From contig NZ_DHDZ01000004.1 in the NCBI RefSeq assembly GCF_002399615.1, positions 1 through 27,035 on the forward strand: DNA of 27,035 nucleotides, in the 5' to 3' direction. Below are positions 6,739 to 14,534 of this stretch, piece after piece. Positions within the stretch are counted from its first letter, which is position 1; each line of letters starts with the position of its first letter. The position numbers were made by a program, and so were the translations under genes. Under the pieces are notes generated by a model, which ran no database searches, was not told where the DNA came from, and was given only the letters and a program-made list of their open reading frames with translations. This DNA comes from Pedobacter sp. UBA4863 (GTDB lineage Bacteria; Bacteroidota; Bacteroidia; Sphingobacteriales; Sphingobacteriaceae).

Positions 6739-7815
6739 ATGGCATTACAGTATAAAAAAATAGTTGTTAAAATAGGTTCTAACGTAATTACACAAAGCAA
6801 CGGTTTACCAGACAACCAACGAATTGAACATTTAGTTGATCAATTAGCGGCAATAAAAAAAAACGGTGTTGAGGTTATTTTAGTTTCGTCGGGAGCTGTT
6901 GCCTCGGGACGTAGCTTAATTAAAATTTCTGAAAAACAGGAGGCCGTAGCTTCGCGTCAATTGTTGGCCGCCATTGGGCAAGTAAAACTGATTAACACCT
7001 ACGCCGGTTATTTCGATAAACATCAAATTCAATGTGCACAAGTATTGGTAACTAAAGAAGATTTTAGAGACCGTGTACATTACCTCAACATGAAAAACTG
7101 TATGCATATTATGCTACAGAACAACGTAATTCCGGTAGTAAACGAAAACGATGTGGTTGCCGTAACCGAGCTTATGTTTACCGACAATGATGAACTGGCC
7201 GGACTAATTGCAGCCATGATGAACGCCGATGCTTTGCTTATCCTATCGAACGTTAACGGAATCTACGATGGCGACCCAAAACTTGAGACCTCTAAAGTAA
7301 TAGAAAAAATAACGGGTACATTAACCGATTTGAGCAATTTTGTAAGCACAGGTAAATCGCAATTTGGCAGAGGCGGTATGATTACCAAATCTACCATTGC
7401 GCAAAAAACTGCTAAATTGGGCATCAATGTGCACATCACCAACGGTAAAAACGACAATGTATTAACCGATTTGTTAGCGAACAAAGTTGTTCATACCCAC
7501 TTCGTTGCCGATAAAATAAAATCGGGACAAAAAAAATGGATTGCCCATGCCGAAACCGCTGCAACGGGTATTGTGCAGTTAAATAATGGTGCAAAACAAG
7601 TGCTTACCTCGGGCAAAGCAACTAGTTTATTACCTGTTGGTATCATTGCCATCAAGGCCGATTTCTTAAAAGGAGATATCATTAAAATTTTAGATGAGGA
7701 TGAGAAACTAATTGGGTTGGGCATTGCTAGCTATGGTTCGGACAAAGCTATTGAGCGTATTGGACAGAAAAACCAAAAACCGCTAGTACATTACGATTAT
7801 TTTTACGCTATCTAG
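6739..7815 (+). CDS. proB: Glutamate 5-kinase
   Basis: The 358-aa enzyme phosphorylates glutamate to gamma-glutamyl phosphate, the first step of proline synthesis in the cytoplasm. The amino-acid-kinase domain (about 1-255) opens with KIVVKIGSNVI and holds the SSGAVASGR motif. The substrate-binding motif NENDVV is followed by the nucleotide-binding segment LILSNVNGIYDGDP. A C-terminal PUA domain (about 270-350) is present, so this is the full two-domain type. proA follows 81 bp later on the same strand, a standard proBA pair. No proC lies nearby. The intact kinase domain suggests normal feedback by proline, but that cannot be read directly. Confidence 0.95.
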   Translation: MALQYKKIVVKIGSNVITQSNGLPDNQRIEHLVDQLAAIKKNGVEVILVSSGAVASGRSLIKISEKQEAVASRQLLAAIGQVKLINTYAGYFDKHQIQCAQVLVTKEDFRDRVHYLNMKNCMHIMLQNNVIPVVNENDVVAVTELMFTDNDELAGLIAAMMNADALLILSNVNGIYDGDPKLETSKVIEKITGTLTDLSNFVSTGKSQFGRGGMITKSTIAQKTAKLGINVHITNGKNDNVLTDLLANKVVHTHFVADKIKSGQKKWIAHAETAATGIVQLNNGAKQVLTSGKATSLLPVGIIAIKADFLKGDIIKILDEDEKLIGLGIASYGSDKAIERIGQKNQKPLVHYDYFYAI

Positions 7816-7896
7816 TCGGAAAAGGTGGCTGTCCGAAGACAAGTGCCAACAAAAACCTTTCAACTTTCCAACGTTACAACACTCCAACTTTAAAAC

Positions 7897-9138
7897 ATGA
7901 ACCAATACTTCGAAGAAGCAAAGCAAGCCACTAGAAACATCGTTTCGGTAAACAATGAAACCATTAACTTGGTGCTTCGCAGTTTAGCAGATGCACTAGT
8001 AAACAACACTGATTTTATCCTTACCGAGAATAAAAAAGACTTGGATAAAATGCCCCAAACCGACCTGAAATATGACCGTTTACAACTAAACGCCGAACGT
8101 ATTAAAGCCATTGCCGACGATGTTAGGAATGTGGTTACTTTGATAAATCCACTGGGAAATGTGATACAAGACCGTACCTTACCCAACAACCTCAATATTA
8201 AAAAAGTACGTGTACCACTTGGCGTAGTTGGTGTTATTTACGAAGCCAGACCCAATGTTACCGTAGATGTGTTTGCGTTGTGCTTTAAAACCGGAAATGT
8301 AGCTATTTTAAAAGGTGGCAGCGATGCCGAGTTCTCGAACTTAGCCATCTGCAAAGTCATCCACGAAGTATTAGAAAAACACCAGATTAATAAAAACGTA
8401 CTTACGCTGTTACCTGCCCACAGAAGCGCCACAGAAGCTTTGTTAAATGCAGTAGGCTACGTCGATGTTTTAATCCCAAGGGGAAGCCAATCGTTAATTA
8501 ACCATGTACGCCAAAACAGTAAAATTCCGGTAATTGAAACCGGTGCAGGTATTGTACATACTTTTTTTGATGCTTCGGCGAATTTAGAAAAAGGCCAGCA
8601 AATCATTACTAATGCAAAAACCAGAAGAGTGAGTGTTTGCAATGCTTTAGATTGTGCTTTAATACACGAAGACCGCAAAGCAGATATTCCGGCTTTATTA
8701 TCGCCTTTGGCTGCAAAAGAAGTTGCACTTTATGCCGATGAAATCAGCTATGCTGTACTGAAAGAAAATTACCCAAATTCGTTGCTGCACCAAGCTAAAC
8801 CAGAGCATTTTGGCACCGAATTTCTTTCCTTGAAACTGGCCGTAAAAGTGGTAAAAGACATCCATGAAGCTTTGGACCACATTGCTACTTATAGTTCAAA
8901 ACATAGTGAGGCTATCATTTCGGAAGATGCGGGCAATATTGCCTTGTTCTTAAACCAGGTAGATGCCGCAGCAGTTTATGCCAATGTTTCTACGGCATTT
9001 ACCGATGGCGCACAGTTTGGTTTAGGTGCCGAAATTGGAATTAGTACGCAGAAACTACACGCCCGTGGGCCAATGGCTTTAGAAGAACTCACCAGCTACA
9101 AATGGTTGGTTACCGGCGATGGGCAAGTGAGAAATTAA
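7897..9138 (+). CDS. proA: Glutamate-5-semialdehyde dehydrogenase (gamma-glutamyl phosphate reductase)
   Basis: The 413-aa NADPH-dependent enzyme reduces gamma-glutamyl phosphate to glutamate semialdehyde, which cyclises toward proline. It has the aldehyde-dehydrogenase fold. The cofactor region includes PLGVVGVIYEARPNVTVD. The catalytic Cys is C248 in RRVSVCNALDC. The C-terminal motif FGLGAEIGISTQKLHARGPM is typical of ProA. Length matches the family. It is co-directional with proB and very probably co-transcribed, because no terminator is seen in the 81-bp gap. Confidence 0.95.
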   Translation: MNQYFEEAKQATRNIVSVNNETINLVLRSLADALVNNTDFILTENKKDLDKMPQTDLKYDRLQLNAERIKAIADDVRNVVTLINPLGNVIQDRTLPNNLNIKKVRVPLGVVGVIYEARPNVTVDVFALCFKTGNVAILKGGSDAEFSNLAICKVIHEVLEKHQINKNVLTLLPAHRSATEALLNAVGYVDVLIPRGSQSLINHVRQNSKIPVIETGAGIVHTFFDASANLEKGQQIITNAKTRRVSVCNALDCALIHEDRKADIPALLSPLAAKEVALYADEISYAVLKENYPNSLLHQAKPEHFGTEFLSLKLAVKVVKDIHEALDHIATYSSKHSEAIISEDAGNIALFLNQVDAAAVYANVSTAFTDGAQFGLGAEIGISTQKLHARGPMALEELTSYKWLVTGDGQVRN

Positions 9139-9284
9139 ATGCGCAAATACAATTAGCAATAATGCTGTTGCAAAAAACCTACAACACTTCAACTCGAGCG
9201 CCTAGCGAAAAATAAAATACTTCAAGAAAAATATTTATTCACATATCCACACAAATTGGCAGTGTCTTTGTTTGTAAACCAATA

Positions 9285-9291
9285 CAAGGAG
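9285..9291 (+). promoter_or_regulatory. Strong Shine-Dalgarno site of the small membrane protein
   Basis: AAGGAGG lies 9 nt before the ATG at 9301. It is one of the few textbook ribosome-binding sites in the window. It fixes the start at 9301 rather than at the in-frame TTG at 9256. Confidence 0.7.
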
Positions 9292-9300
9292 GAAAAAGCC

Positions 9301-9462
9301 ATGATCGCAAACATACATCAAACAGTAACCACATCTTTTCAGAACGTAAGCGAAAAAAAAGCAACCAAACTTTCTACTTATAAAGAAAGAGTAATTGCAG
9401 ATAGGGTGGTCATGCTTATCATGTTGCTAGGCACCATTACATTAGCTATAATTACAGCCTAA
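9301..9462 (+). CDS. 53-aa tail-anchored small membrane protein
   Basis: From the ATG chosen by the AAGGAGG site, the product is 53 residues. A polar, basic N-terminal part (about 1-33) is followed by one hydrophobic segment at the very C-terminus (VVMLIMLLGTITLAIITA). This is the layout of a tail-anchored single-span protein with a cytoplasmic head. I recognise no family. Its stop codon is directly followed by the stop of the convergent DAC-like gene, with no base between them. The strong ribosome-binding site argues that it is really translated. The function is unknown; a role at the membrane with its neighbour is only a guess. Confidence 0.6.
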   Translation: MIANIHQTVTTSFQNVSEKKATKLSTYKERVIADRVVMLIMLLGTITLAIITA

Positions 9463-10605
9463 TTATAACAACAAAGTATCTATCCGCTGTGCCTGCACCA
9501 TATTTAACGATTTAGACCAACTGAAAACCGTAAAATGGCCATCTTGCGAAGCAACCAAGGCTAACGCATTACGCTGGTCGAAAATAAACTGCGCAGCAGA
9601 AAGATGTCTGGTTCCGCCTAATTTTGCCGGATGCACTATAATTGGTTCTGCGTTGTTAATGGGCTCAGCATAAAAAACTTGCTGAATATGTTCGCTACTG
9701 TTGGCCCTCCCCGTTTTAGCCCCAAAAGCCAATAGCTCATATTCATCGGTAATAATGGTAGCCCCATCTACTGCTGTAAGGCCCGCCAAATGGTCTATTT
9801 CTTTTTTTAACGCGGTTTGCCAAAATATTTCAGAAGCTTCTCCCTTTCCTTTTCTTGCCAAATCTGCCAAACCTTTAAAAGGCGGGGTTAAAGCGTAGCT
9901 GATGGGATGAATGACCGAACGTTTCCAATCTTCCGTTTCTTGTGGCACTACCAACAATGCCCCTCCCCTGCCATGAGCACGCATAGACACGGATAGTTGG
10001 ATAAGTATATTCGCCCTATCATTCCAATAATCTTCGGCTGTTAAGTCTAGCAACATTAATAAAATACCCGGACACTCGCCCGTTTTGGGAGCATTTTCGT
10101 TCACTATTTTAATTTGGTCGCCCTTTAAAACAGCCACATTGGTAAATTTGCCAAAACCATACATTCTTCGGTGTTTTACTACCAACAACGCGGGCTCCGA
10201 AACATCTACCACAAAACAATAATTTGGGATATTTAAAGTAGTTCCCCAAACGTATAAATCGTAACCATCGTGCCAAACACCAATATGTATGCCACCACGT
10301 TCTACGCCTGGTGCCAACTTAGTTAACATAGTAGGGTTTAAAGGCAAGTTCTGCTTAAAAAGCATCGGTTTTGTGGCCTGTTCTGGAGGTAAAAATGCAA
10401 TAGAAATCTTAGGCGAATGACCTTCTTCCTTTCGTAGGCTACTCCAAAAAGCAGCATCCAAAATGGCCTCAATTACTCGGGCCGGCGGTTGTGGCGCCAG
10501 GTCAATTTCTCCCTTAGCAGCGGCTTCAGCCAAATGCATTGCAAAGTGTGTTTCTATGGTAGCTGCAACTAGCTGCGCCGCTTGGTAAGTAGCCCTATTT
10601 ATCAT
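9463..10605 (-). CDS. Diadenylate-cyclase-like protein with N-terminal sensor (DACNV type)
   Basis: The 380-aa soluble protein looks like a DACNV-type sensor fused to a DAC (DisA_N-like) domain. Residues about 1-200 form the putative sensor. The DAC-like part covers about 208-365, with strand GRGGALLVV (212-220), D280-G-A (the DGA motif), and GGTRHLSAA (330-338), matching GTRHRAA of true diadenylate cyclases. DAC enzymes make c-di-AMP from two ATP. Here the last residue of RHR is Leu335, so activity is uncertain and the domain may only bind nucleotide. It has no transmembrane anchor, unlike CdaA. It is divergent from a pirin gene and convergent with a 53-aa membrane protein. The family name is from memory of Bacteroidota annotations; the motifs are seen. 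Confidence 0.75.
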   Translation of the reverse strand: MINRATYQAAQLVAATIETHFAMHLAEAAAKGEIDLAPQPPARVIEAILDAAFWSSLRKEEGHSPKISIAFLPPEQATKPMLFKQNLPLNPTMLTKLAPGVERGGIHIGVWHDGYDLYVWGTTLNIPNYCFVVDVSEPALLVVKHRRMYGFGKFTNVAVLKGDQIKIVNENAPKTGECPGILLMLLDLTAEDYWNDRANILIQLSVSMRAHGRGGALLVVPQETEDWKRSVIHPISYALTPPFKGLADLARKGKGEASEIFWQTALKKEIDHLAGLTAVDGATIITDEYELLAFGAKTGRANSSEHIQQVFYAEPINNAEPIIVHPAKLGGTRHLSAAQFIFDQRNALALVASQDGHFTVFSWSKSLNMVQAQRIDTLLL

Positions 10606-10796
10606 GTTACTAAGTTATCTATTTGGTTCTGCAAATTATAATTTTAGATTTACGAATGACGTTCTAAAGACAAGTAAAAACGAGTAAATGATTAATCGAT
10701 GGAATAGCGAACATAGTTTCGGGCATCGTAATTCTTTCTTTTTAACTGTTAATCTGTTTCTTATCTTACATCAAGAAATTACCCACAGATGTGCCT

Positions 10797-10804
10797 TAAA
10801 TTTG
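10797..10804 (+). promoter_or_regulatory. -7 box of the pirin gene
   Basis: TAAATTTG is an exact TAnnTTTG match about 24 nt before the pirin ATG, and the AAAGGAG ribosome-binding site follows it. A -33 TTTG is not evident. Confidence 0.45.
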
Positions 10805-10827
10805 TAGCAACAAAGGAGAAAAAAATT

Positions 10828-11541
10828 ATGGCACAGACCGTATTACACACCGCCAACACCCGCGGAGCCGCAGACCATGGATGGTTAAAAAGCTTTCACT
10901 CTTTCAGCTTTGCTGGATATTACAACCCAGAACGCATCCATTTTGGTGCGCTAAGAGTTTTAAACGACGATTTCGTAACCGGCGGAATGGGTTTTGGAGA
11001 GCACCCTCATGATAATATGGAGATCATCTCTATTCCATTAGAAGGGGCATTGCAACATAAAGACAGTTTAGGCACTACGGCAACTATTAAATCTGGAGAA
11101 ATACAAGTAATGAGTGCCGGAACAGGTGTTTACCACTCAGAGTATAATCCAGATGCCACAAATCCTGCTAAGTTTTTGCAGATCTGGGTATTCCCTAACA
11201 AACGAAACGTGGAGCCTCGTTATGATCAAATCACTATTGACGCCACCACCAGAAATGAATTCGTGCAAGTACTTTCGCCAAATGCAAATGATGCAGGTGT
11301 TTGGATTTACCAAGATGCCTGGTTTAACATAGGCCGTTTTGATGCAGCAACCACAAAAACCTACAACCTGCACAAAACAGGAAACGGCGCTTACATTTTT
11401 GTACTTAAAGGAAGTATTAAAATAGATGGACAAAACGTGGGTACCAGAGATGGTTTTGGCATTTGGGACACCGAAAAGTTTGAAATAACGGCAAGTACCG
11501 ATGCCGAGTTTTTAATCATGGAAGTTCCAATGGAATTTTAG
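10828..11541 (+). CDS. Pirin family protein (YhhW-like cupin)
   Basis: The 237-aa protein is a bicupin of the pirin/YhhW family. The metal ligands are H59 and H61 in GEHPHDNME, H103 and E105 in GVYHSEYN, exactly the family's HxH...HxE set. The second cupin is degenerate, as usual. Some members have quercetin 2,3-dioxygenase activity in vitro; the physiological role is mostly unclear. The start is at 10828, where AAAGGAG lies 10 nt upstream. A reading-frame extension of 13 codons starts inside the promoter region and is rejected. TAAATTTG just upstream matches the -7 consensus. It diverges from the DAC-like gene across 222 bp. Confidence 0.9.
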   Translation: MAQTVLHTANTRGAADHGWLKSFHSFSFAGYYNPERIHFGALRVLNDDFVTGGMGFGEHPHDNMEIISIPLEGALQHKDSLGTTATIKSGEIQVMSAGTGVYHSEYNPDATNPAKFLQIWVFPNKRNVEPRYDQITIDATTRNEFVQVLSPNANDAGVWIYQDAWFNIGRFDAATTKTYNLHKTGNGAYIFVLKGSIKIDGQNVGTRDGFGIWDTEKFEITASTDAEFLIMEVPMEF

Positions 11542-11556
11542 TCAAACTTTAAATTA

Positions 11557-11608
11557 AGCCACAGATGCACAGCTAAAAACCAACAAAATTAGCTGTGCAT
11601 TTGCGGCT
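11557..11608 (+). repeat. Long imperfect hairpin between pirin and the receiver-like gene
   Basis: The 20-nt arms AGCCACAGATGCACAGCTAA (11557-11576) and its near-complement (11589-11608) differ at two positions, one of them a G-U pair. They enclose a 12-nt loop. No T tract follows on the plus strand. A near-identical 20-mer occurs at 18612-18631, so this may be a dispersed intergenic repeat rather than a simple terminator. Confidence 0.7.
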
Positions 11609-11622
11609 ACAAAAATAAGCAA

Positions 11623-11925
11623 ATGGCCAATATCTTAATAGTGTGTGCTAACCAACCCATTGCAACCACCATAGCTCGTTTAATAGATAAAATAGATGAC
11701 TGGCATGCTTCCATTGCTTTATCGTTAAACCATGCTTTAGAAAATTGTTATGCAAAAACATTCGATGTTATTCTAATTGGCTCGGGAATTAGCCAAGAGC
11801 ATGAGGATATCTTACGTCTTCACCTCGAAAAACTGAATACCAAAACGCCAGTAGTAAAACATTATGGCGGCGGTGGCGGTTTGCTTTACGCCGAAATTTA
11901 TCAGGCTTTGGAAAGAAATGATTAA
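11623..11925 (+). CDS. Receiver-like protein lacking the phosphorylation Asp
   Basis: The 100-aa protein resembles a response-regulator receiver fold: strand ANILIVCAN (2-10), a helix, strand FDVILIGSGI (47-56) and a later KTPVVKHYGGGGG strand. The acidic pair normally after strand 1 is Cys-Ala. The Asp expected after strand 3 is Gly, so phosphotransfer is unlikely. A five-glycine loop (82-86) replaces the usual Lys-Pro turn. I know of no assigned function. It starts 14 nt after the long hairpin downstream of pirin. It could be a pseudo-receiver or an unrelated small Rossmann-like protein. Confidence 0.65.
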   Translation: MANILIVCANQPIATTIARLIDKIDDWHASIALSLNHALENCYAKTFDVILIGSGISQEHEDILRLHLEKLNTKTPVVKHYGGGGGLLYAEIYQALERND

Positions 11926-11975
11926 AATCATTTTATGGGTTGACTACCAAGAACTTTAGCCTTAATTTGCACACC

Positions 11976-11983
11976 TACTTTTG
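11976..11983 (+). promoter_or_regulatory. -7 box of the AraC-family gene
   Basis: TACTTTTG matches TAnnTTTG and ends 24 nt before the ATG at 12008. The nearest -33-like element (TTTA) is 17 nt upstream, so the match is partial. Confidence 0.4.
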
Positions 11984-12007
11984 AACAAATGAAAAACTGT
12001 AAATCCT

Positions 12008-12838
12008 ATGGCAAAAACTGCTAAAGATTATTACCTCACAGAAGTTGATAAAATGCCCCACAGCATTTATTGCATGCACGATTTTATGGGCGAAGATGGC
12101 ATTGAACCACATCAACATAATAAAGACCAATTGCTTTACACCGAAGGTGGATTAGTACATGTAAAAGTGCAAGGCACCACCTACTTTTTGCCCGCTAGGC
12201 ATTACATGTGGATACCTGCCGGGCTAATGCACAGCATTCATCCGGGTTCTACTTCAATAATTATGCGCAACCTTTATTTCCCTGTTAAAGAAGGCAATAA
12301 TTTTGATATGCAAGTAGGCATTTATCCTGTAACTGATTTACTGTTACAAATGCTTATTTTCTCTAACCAATGGAATGGCGATATCTTAGCCGAACAAGAA
12401 ACCGCATTTAGCTTTGTAGCTTCGTTACGATTAATACTACCGCAGCTTAGCCAAAACAAACTTCGTTTAAAACTACCCATGCCGGGCGATAAAAGGCTCA
12501 TTCAAATTATACGACACATGGACGAATATATGCACCAGGGAATATTATTACCACAACTTGCCCAACAATTTGGTTTTAGCGAACGCAGTTTATCTAGGCT
12601 TTTTAAAGCTGATATCGAGATGTCTTTTGTACAATACCATACCATTCAACGCATGTTAAAAGCCCTAAATTTATTACTAGACCAAAAAATGGAAATTAAG
12701 GAAGTAGCTGCATTGGTAGGCTATAACAGTATCCCAACATTTAGTGCCACTTTTAGGAAAATACTAGGTACAAGTCCATCTATTTATGCAAAAAGAAGCG
12801 ATGGCTTTAGCTTAAAAACACAAAATGACAGAATTTAA
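12008..12838 (+). CDS. AraC-family transcriptional regulator with N-terminal cupin
   Basis: The 276-aa regulator has a cupin sensor at about 20-110 (HQHNKDQLLYTEGG, then YMWIPAGLMHSIHPGS) and a C-terminal AraC/XylS double helix-turn-helix at about 165-265. The second helix-turn-helix has the family signature VAALVGYNSIPTFSATFRKILGTSPSIY. Such proteins bind DNA next to promoters and respond to a small ligand in the cupin pocket. The ligand is unknown. It lies between the receiver-like gene and a CoA-transferase gene on the same strand; the CoA-transferase has its own -7 box 46 nt after this stop, so co-regulation is possible but not shown. Confidence 0.9.
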   Translation: MAKTAKDYYLTEVDKMPHSIYCMHDFMGEDGIEPHQHNKDQLLYTEGGLVHVKVQGTTYFLPARHYMWIPAGLMHSIHPGSTSIIMRNLYFPVKEGNNFDMQVGIYPVTDLLLQMLIFSNQWNGDILAEQETAFSFVASLRLILPQLSQNKLRLKLPMPGDKRLIQIIRHMDEYMHQGILLPQLAQQFGFSERSLSRLFKADIEMSFVQYHTIQRMLKALNLLLDQKMEIKEVAALVGYNSIPTFSATFRKILGTSPSIYAKRSDGFSLKTQNDRI

Positions 12839-12883
12839 TAGTATTTTGTCATTAAATAATAAACAGCCAAAACTGATACCCCA

Positions 12884-12891
12884 TACATTTG
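12884..12891 (+). promoter_or_regulatory. -7 box of the CoA-transferase gene
   Basis: TACATTTG is an exact TAnnTTTG match ending 16 nt before the ATG at 12908. This favours 12908 over the in-frame TTG at 12896, which would fall at or before the transcript start. Confidence 0.45.
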
Positions 12892-12907
12892 TTAATTGCC
12901 AAATGGT

Positions 12908-14422
12908 ATGTACGAAAATAGAATACGAAAAAAGGAATTAGAACAGTTAATTATGACCGCAGAAGAAGCGGCCATGCTGTTTAAAGATAAAATGGTTGTT
13001 GCATCTAGTGGCTTTACAAAAGCTGGAGATAGCAAAGCTGTATTAATGGCCTTGGCAGAAAGAGCACAAAAAGTTCATCCCGACCCGTTAAAAGTAACCC
13101 TAATGACAGGGGCATCTTTGGGACAGGGAACGGATGGCGCACTTGCAGAAGCCAAAGCATTGTCCCTACGTTTACCTTTCCAAGTGGATCCTATTATGCG
13201 AAAGGCAATTAATAAAGGCGAAGTGTTTTTTATAGACCAACATTTGGGAGAAACGGCTAATTTATTACGAGCCAATAATTTTCCCAAAATTGACATCGCC
13301 ATATTAGAAGCCTGCTTAATAGCCGAAGATGGCAGTATTATCCCAACCACATCGGTAGGAAATTCTGCCTCTTTCGCCGCTTTGGCCGAAAAAGTGATCA
13401 TAGAGCTTAATTTATCGGTGCCACTTTCTATCAAAGGCGTGCACGATATTTTTTCTACTGGCGAATACCCGAGCAGAAGAGCCATACCTATTACCAAAGC
13501 AAATGCTGTAATTGGGACGGATCATATCGCCATTAATCCAGATAAGATTGCAGGGATTGTAATTACGCAGAAAACAGATAGCCCGGCAGAAATTGAAGCA
13601 CCAGATGCAGCTACCACGGCTATTGCCAACCATTTAATTCGTTTCTTTAACCAAGAAGTAGCCAAAGGAAATTTAACCAAATCGCTACTGCCGTTACAAG
13701 CGGGCATTGGCAAAGTAGCAAATGCTGTTTTAACCGGCTTTACGCATAGCGATTTCGAAGATTTAACCATGTACTCTGAAGTACTGCAAGATAGTACGTT
13801 CGACTTATTAGATTCGGGCAAATTACTGTTCGCTTCGGGTTCTTCCATTACTGTTTCGCATGAATATTACGAAAGGATATTTTCAGATTTCGCTAAATAT
13901 AAAAACAGGGTAATATTGCGTCCTCAGGATATTAGCAATGCGGCAGAAGTAATTAGAAGGCTAGGAATTATCGCCATTAATACTGCTTTAGAGTGCGATA
14001 TTTACGGCAACGTGAACTCTACCCATGTAAGCGGCACACACATGATGAACGGTATTGGCGGCTCTGGCGATTTTGCCCGTAACTCGTACCTCAGTATTTT
14101 CGTAACTACATCAATGGCCAAAGGCGATAAAATTTCTTGTATCGTGCCCATGGTGTCACACGTTGACCATTGCGAACACGATGTGGACATCATTGTAACC
14201 GAACGTGGTTTAGCAGATTTACGTGGCCTGGCACCAAGACAACGGGCACAAGTAATTATTGATAAGTGTGTGCATCCTGAATACCAAACAGCAATGCAAA
14301 GCTACTTTGATAGGGCCTGTGCAGAACGTGGCGGGCAAACGCCACATATTTTAGAAGAAGCATTTAGTTGGCATACATCCTTAAGAGAGACGGGTAGCAT
14401 GAAAAAAACGGTGACGGCGTAA
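12908..14422 (+). CDS. Acetyl-CoA hydrolase / succinyl-CoA:acetate CoA-transferase family
   Basis: This 504-aa class I CoA-transferase of the Ach1/AarC type moves CoA between acetate and another acyl group such as succinyl, or hydrolyses acetyl-CoA. The likely catalytic Glu is E291 in TMYSEVLQD, at the position known for AarC-type enzymes. Other family blocks are GIGGSGDFARNSYLSIF, the metal- and CoA-loop MVSHVDHCEHDVDIIVTERG, and LRGLAPRQRAQVIID. The start at 12908 (MYENRIR) fits family N-termini. It ends before a hairpin facing the protease gene. Hydrolase and transferase activity cannot be told apart from sequence alone. Confidence 0.9.
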   Translation: MYENRIRKKELEQLIMTAEEAAMLFKDKMVVASSGFTKAGDSKAVLMALAERAQKVHPDPLKVTLMTGASLGQGTDGALAEAKALSLRLPFQVDPIMRKAINKGEVFFIDQHLGETANLLRANNFPKIDIAILEACLIAEDGSIIPTTSVGNSASFAALAEKVIIELNLSVPLSIKGVHDIFSTGEYPSRRAIPITKANAVIGTDHIAINPDKIAGIVITQKTDSPAEIEAPDAATTAIANHLIRFFNQEVAKGNLTKSLLPLQAGIGKVANAVLTGFTHSDFEDLTMYSEVLQDSTFDLLDSGKLLFASGSSITVSHEYYERIFSDFAKYKNRVILRPQDISNAAEVIRRLGIIAINTALECDIYGNVNSTHVSGTHMMNGIGGSGDFARNSYLSIFVTTSMAKGDKISCIVPMVSHVDHCEHDVDIIVTERGLADLRGLAPRQRAQVIIDKCVHPEYQTAMQSYFDRACAERGGQTPHILEEAFSWHTSLRETGSMKKTVTA

Positions 14423-14457
14423 GTATTTTTGCAGAGTAACACCAAAAGAAAAAACAA

Positions 14458-14488
14458 AATGCCCAGATTGGAATTCAACCTGGGCATT
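14458..14488 (-). terminator. Terminator of the S8 protease gene
   Basis: AATGCCCAG (14458-14466) pairs with CTGGGCATT (14480-14488), and the inner bases extend the stem with two mismatches. On the minus strand the stem is followed by a T-rich run, so it mainly serves the protease gene, though it also sits just after the CoA-transferase stop. Confidence 0.8.
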
Positions 14489-14534
14489 GCTATAAATCGG
14501 CAGCTCGTACTTTTTACTTTTGCCTTTTCACTTA

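Noticed and set aside
10690..10809. 39-codon plus-strand ORF between the DAC-like and pirin genes
   Set aside because: It runs over the pirin promoter, has no ribosome-binding site and random-looking composition.
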